Shown: positions 56,901 to 64,000 of the stretch, in pieces
Layout of the letters: each line of letters opens with the position of its first letter
How positions within the stretch are numbered: the first letter of the stretch is position 1
NCBI GenBank assembly: GCA_016714985.1
Contig: JADKBS010000023.1
Coordinates: forward strand, 94,881 to 158,880
Direction: 5' to 3'
DNA: 64,000 nt
Source of the DNA: Saprospiraceae bacterium
Lineage (GTDB): Bacteria > Bacteroidota > Bacteroidia > Chitinophagales > Saprospiraceae
The notes under the pieces: model-generated
Databases searched by the model: none
Told to the model about the DNA's origin: nothing
Seen by the model: the letters and a program-made list of their open reading frames with translations, nothing else
Translations under genes and position numbers: made by a program

Positions 56901-57790
56901 ATCTTGACGTGGTTGGTCTTGCAGTCGAAGGGGGCGGAGCGGTAGTCGTTGCCGAAGGCACCTGAGTCGTCGTTGGGGTCAAGGTCAATGGGCACGGTGC
57001 AGAAGGGGTCGTTGTGCAGGTAATTACCACCAACTCTTGTCAAATCGAAAATGTAGCCGTTTAAATTGCAAACAAAATTGCTTGACCCATCAGCGAAATT
57101 GACCTCATGTAGGCTGTTTAATCCATTAAAGCCATCTACCATCAGCAGCTCGTTGCACTGGTCTGGAATGACACCTGCAAAACCATAAGATGCAATCGGA
57201 GAGGGGATGAGATGCTCTGCAAAGCCTGCTGTTTCATTCATCAACTTCAACCGCCACATACCTTGATACCCGAACCCATACCATACACTGTCGTAATACA
57301 TTAAACTTTGAAATATGGTGGCGGTATTGGCCAATGTTATGACATTTCCATTCGCAGGGTCAATCTCGACGAGGGTAGGTGAGCTAATGTTCTTCGATGC
57401 TACCAACTTTCCTTCAGCGGTGCAGGTCATTCCATATATTTCGCTTGGATTGTCATTAAGAGGGATGATGGAAACGAGTTGGGCGTCTTGCGGATTTATT
57501 TTATAGATATTTACGCTATCATTTTGAGCAGTGGCGTAAAGGAAGTTGTCCGGGCAATGGCAAAGGTTGGAATAGAACAAAGAGTCAATTGTGTTACCGA
57601 GAATTTTCCCGACCAACATATCGCTGCAAGCGCCATTTAAAATTTCGATCCGGTGCAATTCCGTGTGGCCGAAATGAAAATCGAATGGGTATGGGTCAAC
57701 CCAATAGACACCGTAGAGAGTTTGGGTTTGGGTCATTCCCAATCCACTTATCAGCAGAAAGAGGGTTGTTAGTACATGGGATAGTCTCAT
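53933..57790 (-). CDS. Gliding-motility C-terminal domain protein with 41-residue repeats
   Basis: Exported protein of 1285 residues. A signal peptide (MRLSHVLTTLFLLISGLGMTQ) is followed by an N-terminal propeller-like region (about 30-290) and Ig-like segments (SICQGTSTVLDAGNPGHTYYW). Next come tandem repeats of 41 residues of the form DTVFIASQTCDPALAGVF with AGCDSTIVTTITLLSS, about eight in a row plus two earlier ones. The CHU_C/TIGR04131 domain (APNAFSPNGDGVNDLFQLY ... VKGEVVLLN) ends the protein. Such C-termini are T9SS type B signals. The ATG at 57790 starts the signal peptide. An adhesive surface role is likely. Confidence 0.88.
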   Translation of the reverse strand: MRLSHVLTTLFLLISGLGMTQTQTLYGVYWVDPYPFDFHFGHTELHRIEILNGACSDMLVGKILGNTIDSLFYSNLCHCPDNFLYATAQNDSVNIYKINPQDAQLVSIIPLNDNPSEIYGMTCTAEGKLVASKNISSPTLVEIDPANGNVITLANTATIFQSLMYYDSVWYGFGYQGMWRLKLMNETAGFAEHLIPSPIASYGFAGVIPDQCNELLMVDGFNGLNSLHEVNFADGSSNFVCNLNGYIFDLTRVGGNYLHNDPFCTVPIDLDPNDDSGAFGNDYRSAPFDCKTNHVKIVDQDAWIPSYPIIDTVWASITGGILDPGMEGLFMGLPPTGIAVTGSTTTTILLTNASGTARVSDFLTALKSIQYKDLALSPLGGTREVTIRFSTLLGFPTENAKCFIEVQQLPQVQVNLGPDRSICQGTSTVLDAGNPGHTYYWAGGQTTKTITAINTGTYKVTVSDAIKCPGADEVKVRVIPNRTGSIIGPDFACAGDSVALVFNCNCTDTFDFRLTHNLGLVDTLYNITNGSVLHFYLPYNPFNNLYDLNFAFLQVNTNQATSCIAQLGHRVWVNPSNFTQNNNAFICQGDSINLGGVWQTQPGIYTHTETTPFGCGITINTTLYVGTPGNQTIHIDQATCDPMAAGVFTQNLTNQGGCDSTVITTVSLISSDTVFIASKTCDPDSVGVFTQHLTGAAGCDSTVIITTTLAPEIFVGFQHIGSVCQGDSVGITFDILGPGSYDFSFTNLNTGQVEMLHDISYGYVHFVSPSQSALYWPQQVIGNNPDGCLEINNLLLIDALQPVYTNNAFLLCQGDSVFAANDWQTQTGIYVDSLTTQFGCDSIVTTNLLFNLSSDTVFLASQTCDPTLAGVFAESLTNSAGCDSTIVTTITLLSSDTVFVASQTCDPTLAGVFTENLTNSAGCDSTIVTTITLLSSDTVFIASQTCDPALAGVFTENQTNAAGCDSTIVTTITLLSSDTVFIASQTCDPALAGVFNQTMTSSAGCDSTIVTTITLLSSDTVFIASQTCDPSLTGVFTQNLTNSAGCDSTVVTSVALFQSDTVLIPSQTCDPALAGVFTQYLTNSAGCDSTIVTTVTLHHSDSVYVISQTCDPALVGTSIEILFNQFGCDSTVFSTVTLLPTDTVLVAITTCEPGEVGVFQEMLTNGFGCDSLVLHTISLLPPDSCEPVLRVYAPNAFSPNGDGVNDLFQLYTNEFAQRIQSLQVYSRWGERVYEAYDLVPNDPAAGWDGKFRAKPMDAGTFLFWAVMIDLEGRVTEVKGEVVLLN
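54240..55250. repeat. 123-bp coding tandem repeat array
   Basis: About eight units of 123 bp (41 codons) lie inside the gliding-type gene. The central units (about 54.72-55.20 kb) are nearly identical at DNA level, while the outer ones are diverged, which suggests recent expansion from the middle. Each unit keeps one Cys in TCDP and one in GCDS. Confidence 0.88.
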
Positions 57791-58024
57791 CTGTGTAATC
57801 GGATTTGATTGTAACCGAATTGGGGTCAGAATCTTACTCGCAATTCTGCTATCAACCTGTTGGCGAAAATACTGCCATTGATTCAATTAAGGGCAAAATT
57901 CCGCTAAAACTCCCTCAAATGCAGTTTCTTCCGATGAACGCCTATTTTCGTTGAGCCTGTGAAAGGGTTTGTTTATTCTGCGAAGAGGCATTTTCAACAA
58001 AAACGCCTTAATTTGTACCCAATA

Positions 58025-60964
58025 ATGCTTCGAAACCTATTCATCTTTATTTGCTTGCTTTTCGCTTGCGCAATAGCTGCGCAGCAGCCCTATTTCAAGA
58101 ACTACCAAGTGCGTGACGGCCTCCCTTCCAACAATGTCTATTTCGTTTTTCAAGACTCGAAGGGATATATCTGGCTATGCACCGACATTGGCGTCAGCCG
58201 CTTCGATGGCTCCCGTTTCACCAATTTTACCACCGCCAACGGCCTCACAGACAATGAGGTTTTTACCTGCTATGAAGACCGTTCGGGTCGCATCTGGTTT
58301 GCCACGCTGAACGGCAAACCTTGTTTTTTTAAGGATGGTCAAATCCACAACGAAAAAGACCAGCCTTTGCTCAGGGAATTCAACCTGAACAGCCTGATTT
58401 TCGATATTTTCGAAGGACAATCTGATGGCTTGGTCATGGCCTCCTCCCGGTACCTTGGTTTTTTGAGCCTAGAAAAAAACACGGCCAAGCTAGTGCCTTT
58501 GCCCAAAGGTGTTTTACAGGCTTGGCAGGAGGAAAACAGCAAGGTGGGTGTATTAAAATCCAATGAAATTGGCTTTTTTGAAAACGGCGAATTCCAAGCA
58601 AAAGCAGCCATTCCCAGGGTAAGCCTACCGGTCAAGCACTTGACAGTTGGCCACGAAGTTTATTTTGCTTATGCCAATAAACTGGTGGTTTACAACAGTT
58701 TCACTGGTAAAACAACCAAGACAATCGGCCTTCCCCCTCAACTGAGCGAGGCCATATCTGTCAATGTCAATGGCGAAAATGTTTGGGTAGGCTCCCGTAC
58801 GGGTGTATTCTTGCTGGATCGAAAGAACTTGGGTATTCGTCAGCACTACCTTCCGAACAGCCAAGTGACTGCCGTTCTGGAAGACCGGGAGGCTGGCTGG
58901 TGGTTTTCAACCCTCGATGACGGAATTTTTTACGTTCCGACCCCTGAAATCCTTTATTTCGAAACGCCCTACCGCATCAATTGCCTCGCACCTGACCTTG
59001 ACGGTCGGCTTTGGATGGGCATGACGGAGAGCAAAGTTGGCATCCTCCAAAATGGGCAAATTCAAATCGAAAACTATTTTCCCAAGACCTTGAAGCCAAG
59101 GGCCATCAACGCCATCCACCACCTGCCAGAAGGTAGGACGATTATTGCTGGAAAGGCTGGGGTTGCATTTTTGAAGGGCAACAATAACGAGTTTATCCGA
59201 TTGCGCTCCAGCGATGCAAACCTTGACCGAGAAGGTAATTTATGGTCAGGGTTGACAGGCTTGTTTTATATTTCCAAAACAAAACTCCCTGATTATCAGA
59301 TAATTGGCGGTAATATCAACGATGAAGCGGAACCTTCATTTTACCTGAAAAACCCTCCAGAAAACCTGAGTCACCTGCGCATTGACCGGGTTGTTTTCGA
59401 TGAAAACAACAACCCTTGGCTGGCCTCTCCACTCGGTCTCTATCACTATGAAAATGGTAGAATAAGTCAGCCAATTTTACCCCATTCTATCCATGACTTG
59501 CTGTTCGAAAATAAGACAGGGCTACTTTGGGCACTTAGTGAGGCGAATGGGCTGATTTGTCTGAAAAATGGTCAAGTGCTCGATAGCATCAGAATTGGAA
59601 CTGGAAGTACGAACGCCATTTGCAGTAAATTTTTTCAAGATGAGGACGGGCATATCTGGATTGCCACCGCCATTGGCCTCTACAAGGTGGAAGGCAGTCC
59701 AGGCAGTTTACGACTATTCGACTATGGCACTGTCAACGGCCTTGGTGCTGAAAAGCTGAATGCAGTTGCCGTGCTGAACGATAAGGTATATCTTGGCAAA
59801 GACGATGGCCTACTCGTAGTGCCCACCAGTTTATTCTCCCAGCTTCTGCCACCGCCATTGATTTACTTGAAAAAATGCTCCGTCAATGGGAAAGAACTCA
59901 GGGGGGCCGGCGATTTGAAATTGGCCTCGGATGAAAACGCCCTTATTTTCAATTTCGAGGGACTTTCTTACAAGGACTTCAAAAAGCTCCGATATCGCTA
60001 CCGCTTAATTGGGTTGGATAAAGTATGGCGCACCACTAACAATGAAGCCGTTGAATACGCTTCGCTTCGCCCAGGCCAATACCGGTTTGAGGTGCATGCA
60101 TTGAACAGTGCAGGGGTGATCAGTGAGCAGCCTGCAACCATTGCGTTCAACATTGCTCAGCCATTATGGATGCGCTGGTGGTTCGTGCTATTGGTTCTTT
60201 CTGTATTGGCAGCCACCATTTTTTTATGGGTAAAATGGCGGGAGCAGAAATTGCGCAATGACTACGAGTTTGAACGTCGATTAATGACCGCCGAAAATGA
60301 AAAACTGGAATTACAATCCAAAAATGCCGACCTTAAGATGCTTTCGCTTCGATTGCAAATGAACCCACATTTCATTTTCAATGCGCTCAACACCATCAAA
60401 GGCTATTATGGGCAGGACAAAATCACGCAGGCCAACAGCTATATCGCCAAATTTGCAAGGCTGCTCCGCCTCAACCTCGACTATTCCGACTCTTTCATAC
60501 CGCTTGAACAAGAGTTGGAACTGCTGAAAATCTACCTTCAGCTCTCGCAAATCCGCTACCCAGACAAGCTCGATTTCCAATTGATTGTCGCCCCTGATAT
60601 TATACCTTCTGCAGTACGAATACCCTCAATGGTCACACAGCCTTTCGTTGAAAATGCCGTAATTCACGGCATCGTCGGAAAAGATGGCAAAGGACATATT
60701 TCGGTTGTTTTCACAAAAACGGGGGACGAGTTGGTAGTGACCATTAGAGACAATGGAATCGGTCGGAAGGTGGCAGCGGCAAAGTCCATGCTTCGTGATC
60801 CGCACAAGCCTTTGGCCACTAGTATCACCACCGAGCGCTTGGACTTGCTGCGAAAGAAGACTGTACCACCATCCATTGAAATTCGGGACATTTACCATGA
60901 AAATGGTTTGGCGGCTGGCACGGAAGTAGTACTGCACCTACCATTGGAAAACTTAAAAAACTGA
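58025..60964 (+). CDS. Propeller-sensor histidine kinase (LytS-like)
   Basis: Sensor kinase of 979 residues. A signal peptide (to AIAAQ) is followed by a periplasmic two-component regulator propeller (about 21-630, for example GLPSNNVYFVFQDSKGYIWL and DNEVFTCYEDRSGRIWFAT), a Y_Y_Y domain (about 640-710) and one TM helix (about 716-737). A short coiled coil precedes the LytS-type kinase: phosphoacceptor His782 in MNPHFIFNALN and the ATPase N-box in QPFVENAVIHG. The in-frame GTG at 57959 is less likely than the ATG at 58025, which starts the signal peptide. The LytTR regulator starts two bases after its stop. Confidence 0.94.
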   Translation: MLRNLFIFICLLFACAIAAQQPYFKNYQVRDGLPSNNVYFVFQDSKGYIWLCTDIGVSRFDGSRFTNFTTANGLTDNEVFTCYEDRSGRIWFATLNGKPCFFKDGQIHNEKDQPLLREFNLNSLIFDIFEGQSDGLVMASSRYLGFLSLEKNTAKLVPLPKGVLQAWQEENSKVGVLKSNEIGFFENGEFQAKAAIPRVSLPVKHLTVGHEVYFAYANKLVVYNSFTGKTTKTIGLPPQLSEAISVNVNGENVWVGSRTGVFLLDRKNLGIRQHYLPNSQVTAVLEDREAGWWFSTLDDGIFYVPTPEILYFETPYRINCLAPDLDGRLWMGMTESKVGILQNGQIQIENYFPKTLKPRAINAIHHLPEGRTIIAGKAGVAFLKGNNNEFIRLRSSDANLDREGNLWSGLTGLFYISKTKLPDYQIIGGNINDEAEPSFYLKNPPENLSHLRIDRVVFDENNNPWLASPLGLYHYENGRISQPILPHSIHDLLFENKTGLLWALSEANGLICLKNGQVLDSIRIGTGSTNAICSKFFQDEDGHIWIATAIGLYKVEGSPGSLRLFDYGTVNGLGAEKLNAVAVLNDKVYLGKDDGLLVVPTSLFSQLLPPPLIYLKKCSVNGKELRGAGDLKLASDENALIFNFEGLSYKDFKKLRYRYRLIGLDKVWRTTNNEAVEYASLRPGQYRFEVHALNSAGVISEQPATIAFNIAQPLWMRWWFVLLVLSVLAATIFLWVKWREQKLRNDYEFERRLMTAENEKLELQSKNADLKMLSLRLQMNPHFIFNALNTIKGYYGQDKITQANSYIAKFARLLRLNLDYSDSFIPLEQELELLKIYLQLSQIRYPDKLDFQLIVAPDIIPSAVRIPSMVTQPFVENAVIHGIVGKDGKGHISVVFTKTGDELVVTIRDNGIGRKVAAAKSMLRDPHKPLATSITTERLDLLRKKTVPPSIEIRDIYHENGLAAGTEVVLHLPLENLKN

Positions 60965-60966
60965 GC

Positions 60967-61716
60967 ATGTTCAAAGCAATTCTGATAGATGACGAGCCAA
61001 ATGCCCGTGCCACACTTCGGCAGGAAATAGACCTTCATTGCCCTGAAATCCAAATAATCAGCGAAGCAGGTTCGGTGGCAGAAGGGGTGGCGGTTTTACA
61101 AAGGCAACCTGCAATTGACCTGCTTTTTCTGGATATTCAATTGACGGATGGTTCTGGCTTTGACATTCTGGAACAAGTTGATTATCAAGTGTTTAAAACG
61201 ATTTTTACCACAGCTTACAGCGATTATGCGCTGAAGGCCATCAAGTTCCAACCGCTCGATTACCTATTGAAACCCATTGATGCAGAGGAACTGAGGGAGG
61301 CGGTCAACAAGGCGCTGCAAACGCAACAGGCTTCCTTTAACCAACAGATGCGGCAGTTCATACAGCAGTATAAAGTCGCTACTGCCACACCAGAGCGCAT
61401 CGCACTAGCTACTGCCGACGGCATTCATCTATTCTCAACGAAAAGCATCATCAGGCTCGCCTCCGAAGGGAATTACACCACTGTTTATTTCGAAAATGGC
61501 AAAAAATTGCTGCTCGCCAAGACGCTCAAGGACATGGAGGAATCACTTGCCATGCATAGTTTCGAGCGAATACACAAATCCCACCTTGTTAACCTTGACC
61601 ACGTTCAGAGCTATGTTAATCGCTTTGGGGGGGAAGTGGTGATGAGCGATGGCTCAGAATTGCCTGTGGCACAACGAAAGAAATCCACTTTGCTGCATCG
61701 TTTGGGGAGCATCTGA
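60967..61716 (+). CDS. LytTR-family response regulator
   Basis: Regulator of 249 residues forming a pair with the preceding kinase. The receiver domain has ILIDDEPNAR, phosphoacceptor Asp56 in LLFLDIQL, TTAY and the Lys in PLDYLLKP. A LytTR DNA-binding domain covers about 145-245 (SIIRLASEGNYTTVYFENGK, HKSHLVNLDHV). Two bases separate it from the kinase stop, so the two genes form one operon. Targets are not evident; neither neighbour has an obvious direct-repeat operator that I could identify. Confidence 0.95.
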   Translation: MFKAILIDDEPNARATLRQEIDLHCPEIQIISEAGSVAEGVAVLQRQPAIDLLFLDIQLTDGSGFDILEQVDYQVFKTIFTTAYSDYALKAIKFQPLDYLLKPIDAEELREAVNKALQTQQASFNQQMRQFIQQYKVATATPERIALATADGIHLFSTKSIIRLASEGNYTTVYFENGKKLLLAKTLKDMEESLAMHSFERIHKSHLVNLDHVQSYVNRFGGEVVMSDGSELPVAQRKKSTLLHRLGSI

Positions 61717-61781
61717 TGCTTTGCGCCATTAGTCATTGGTCTGAATTTATTTGCATGATTTGATGATAAAATACAACCAAT

Positions 61782-61813
61782 TTGTTTTTAATTTGAAACA
61801 AATCGCTACTTTG
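61782..61813 (+). promoter_or_regulatory. Candidate promoter of rmuC
   Basis: TTG (61782-61784), 22 bases, then TACTTTG (61807-61813) approximates the Bacteroidota consensus, one base short in the -7 box. It lies 27 bases before the rmuC ATG. Confidence 0.4.
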
Positions 61814-61839
61814 CGCTCAAATCTAAACCACTCGCCACC

Positions 61840-63198
61840 ATGAATGAACTGACCGTCTGTCTGTTGTTCCTTTTGCTCGGATTGATAATTGGCACTTTGC
61901 TCACTTGGCTATTCCTCAGAGTGAAATTTGCCAACCAAGCAATTTCACCCCAAAAAATCCAAGAAAACTACGTGACCAAGCAACAATATGAAGCTGCTTT
62001 GGAACAGACTGCCTTTCTTCACAACGAATTGAAAACCAAACAGGAAGATATTGTTTTTTTGGAAAAATCCGTCTCCACCAAAGAACGGGACCTGCTTTAC
62101 CTCGAAGAAAAACTGACCTCATGGAAAGCGGATTATGAAAAACTGCAACAAAGGGCGCAGCTCGAATTTGAGAGCGTGGCTAATCGCCTTTTGGAAGAGA
62201 AATCCAAGAAGTTCAGTGACCAGAACGAAAGGCAGTTAAACGATTTGTTGCATCCACTCCGGGAAAAAATCAGGGAATTTGGTCAGGATGTAGAACGGCG
62301 ATTTACTGAGGAGGCCAAGGACAAGGTCTCGCTCAGAAAAGAAATCGAGCAATTGATTGGCCTGAACCAACAACTTAGCCTGGACGCCAAGAACTTGACC
62401 ACCGCCCTCAAAGGTGACTCGAAAGTGCAGGGTGATTGGGGCGAGATGCAATTGGAAATGCTGCTGGAAAAAGCAGGCTTGGTACGAGGCACCCACTTTG
62501 AGTCACAGGCCTCTTTCAAAGACGCAGACGGCCTTGAAAAACGACCTGATTTCATCATCCACCTGCCCGATGAGAAGCACTTGATTGTGGACTCCAAGGT
62601 CTCTTTAAAGGCCTATGAAAAATTCTACAATGCTGATAACGAGGAACTTAGGAGCAAGCATTTGAAAGAGCATATTGACTCCATCCGGCAGCACCTTCGG
62701 GATTTGAGCAGCAAGAACTACACCCAACTCCACCAACTCAATACGCCAGACTACCTGCTGATGTTCGTTCCGTTAGAACCTGCTTTTGCGGTAGCACTCC
62801 AATATGACAACCGACTGTTTTTGGATGCGTTGGAAAAAAACGTGGTCATCGTCACCTCCTCTACCCTACTCGCTACCATGCGCACCGTTTCCTATATTTG
62901 GCGGCAGGAGCGGCAAAAACGGAATGTGTTGGAGATTGCACGGCAAAGTGGGATGCTTTACGACAAGTTTGTGGCCTTTGTGGAAGACCTTCGGGAAGTT
63001 GGCTCTCGCCTCGACCATGCCCAAGCTGCCCTGAACGGGGCGATGAACAAGCTCTCGGAATCAAAAAAATACGGGGACACATTGATTGGTAGGGCGCAGA
63101 AAATCAAGGAGTTAGGGGCTAAGGCGAGCAAGTCGCTGCCAGCGGATTTGATTTCAGATGAACCAGATTTGAATGAAGAGTTGGTGGCGTTGCAGTAA
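61840..63198 (+). CDS. rmuC: RmuC-family protein (DNA recombination limiting)
   Basis: Protein of 452 residues with an N-terminal TM helix (about 5-25, LLFLLLGLIIGTLLTWLF), a coiled coil (about 40-170) and the RmuC nuclease-like domain (about 190-410). That domain contains GDWGEMQLEMLLEKAGLVRG, RPDFIIHLPDEKHLIVDSKV and VPLEPAFAVAL. RmuC is thought to limit inversion at short inverted repeats, as judged from E. coli. The gene is intact and of normal length. It follows the LytTR regulator by 123 bases with its own likely promoter. Confidence 0.95.
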   Translation: MNELTVCLLFLLLGLIIGTLLTWLFLRVKFANQAISPQKIQENYVTKQQYEAALEQTAFLHNELKTKQEDIVFLEKSVSTKERDLLYLEEKLTSWKADYEKLQQRAQLEFESVANRLLEEKSKKFSDQNERQLNDLLHPLREKIREFGQDVERRFTEEAKDKVSLRKEIEQLIGLNQQLSLDAKNLTTALKGDSKVQGDWGEMQLEMLLEKAGLVRGTHFESQASFKDADGLEKRPDFIIHLPDEKHLIVDSKVSLKAYEKFYNADNEELRSKHLKEHIDSIRQHLRDLSSKNYTQLHQLNTPDYLLMFVPLEPAFAVALQYDNRLFLDALEKNVVIVTSSTLLATMRTVSYIWRQERQKRNVLEIARQSGMLYDKFVAFVEDLREVGSRLDHAQAALNGAMNKLSESKKYGDTLIGRAQKIKELGAKASKSLPADLISDEPDLNEELVALQ

Positions 63199-63241
63199 GT
63201 AATAGTCATAGTTTTTTTCGAGAAACTAGGACTGCGCATTG

Positions 63242-64000
63242 CTAAAGCAAATCCAAGCATTTCCTTAGGCTTTGCTGCCAATGCGGAATTTCCAAGCCAA
63301 AGGCATTCTTTATTTTTGCTTTGTTCAAGAGACTGAAAGGTGGGCGTGGCGCAGTTGTCGGGTAGTCCTTGGTTAAGATGGGCTGAACCTTAATGGGCAT
63401 GTATTTCATTTCAAAAACAGCGACCGCAAAATCGTACCAGCTCGTCACACCTTCATTGCTGTAATGGTAAACGCCGCTCAGCAATCGCTTCTCAACGGAA
63501 TCATTTTCAGCCTTTTGGACGATTTGCAGCAAGGCATTCGCCAAGTCACGGGCATAGGTTGGTGTGCCAATCTGGTCATAAACGACCGACAATTCGCCAC
63601 GTTCAGCCCCCAACTTGAGCATTGTTTTCACAAAATTGTTTCCAAAAGAAGAATAGACCCAAGAGGTACGAACGACAATGGCATTGCCCGGGTTGCTCCG
63701 CAATACAGCTTCATCACCTTGTAGCTTGGTTCGGGCATAAGTGCCTTGTGGGGTTGTGAGGTCTGTTTCGATATAAGGCTTTAACCTGTAAGGTGTGGTA
63801 AACGTAGTCCGTGGAAATGTGTAGCATCAAAGCATTGGAAGTGGCACAAGCTGAGGCGAGATTTTCCGCACCAACTGTATTGACTTTCCATGCCAAGTTT
63901 GTTTCGGTTTCCGCTTTGTCAACGGCAGTATAGGCTGCGCAGTTGATGCAATAGTTGATAGAATGCTCACTAAAGAAAGTTTTCACGGCTGCTGGGTCTG
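63242..64000 (-). CDS. rmlD: dTDP-4-dehydrorhamnose reductase (5' end outside window, one frameshift)
   Basis: Last enzyme of dTDP-L-rhamnose synthesis for surface polysaccharide. About 252 codons are visible; the N-terminus lies beyond the right edge. The first part reads YCINCAAYTAVDKAE, NTVGAENLASAC and HISTDYVYH. The second reads KPYIETDLTTPQGTYARTK, VVRTSWVYSSFGNNFVKTML and a C-terminal SDR-type end. The two parts are in different frames; dropping one base of the T3 run at 63780-63782 (AAA on the coding strand) joins them as YVYHTLQVKPYIETD. The short-chain dehydrogenase YxxxK motif is YARTK. An indel error is more likely than decay. Confidence 0.87.

Overview
The window is a piece of a Bacteroidota chromosome, most likely from the Saprospiria or a close relative. 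Evidence: about ten large secreted proteins end in type IX secretion (T9SS) sorting domains of the type A or gliding-motility (CHU_C) class. There is also a CarboxypepD_reg/TonB receptor, a PorE-like TPR-PD40-OmpA protein and a propeller histidine kinase with a LytTR regulator. Start codons lack Shine-Dalgarno sequences, and promoters fit TTG-N20-TAnnTTTG. No insertion sequence, phage, CRISPR array or rRNA operon was seen.

Layout. 1-5.6 kb: a truncated GmhA-type sugar-phosphate isomerase coupled to hisS, tRNA-His(GTG) with a clear promoter and terminator, a T9SS cargo protein, a queuosine-precursor transporter and a conserved hypothetical. 5.7-16.7 kb: a 43-residue membrane protein, a 1439-residue HYR/dockerin/cohesin-like T9SS protein, an ECF sigma factor with a membrane partner, and an LVIVD-type T9SS protein. 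16.7-25 kb: a double-hairpin repeat, a galM lipoprotein/hbd operon, a TonB-dependent receptor, the PorE-like protein and a lipoprotein MsrB. 25-33.4 kb: a decayed intergenic stretch, then three T9SS proteins in series, the first carrying what looks like an inactivated M43 (pappalysin) protease domain. 33.6-39.9 kb: M42 aminopeptidase, pyrE, a Nudix hydrolase and sbcC. 40-53 kb: a SprB-repeat gliding-type protein, a porin-like protein, a second copy of the double-hairpin repeat, two more T9SS proteins, thrS, a REP-like palindrome and a secreted protein of unknown function. 53-64 kb: an alpha/beta hydrolase, a gliding-type protein with 41-residue repeats, a propeller histidine kinase/LytTR pair, rmuC and a cut-off rmlD.

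Housekeeping genes (hisS, thrS, pyrE, sbcC, rmuC) are interleaved with exported proteins, most of which should be anchored or released by T9SS. The points most worth attention are these. The tRNA-His lacks an encoded G-1:C73 pair and sits beside a HisRS with a divergent motif 2 loop. Two copies of a double-hairpin element show compensating stem changes. Arrays of 7-8 bp tandem repeats abut several start codons. Six single-base homopolymer frameshifts lie between 38.8 and 63.8 kb and look more like sequence errors than gene decay.
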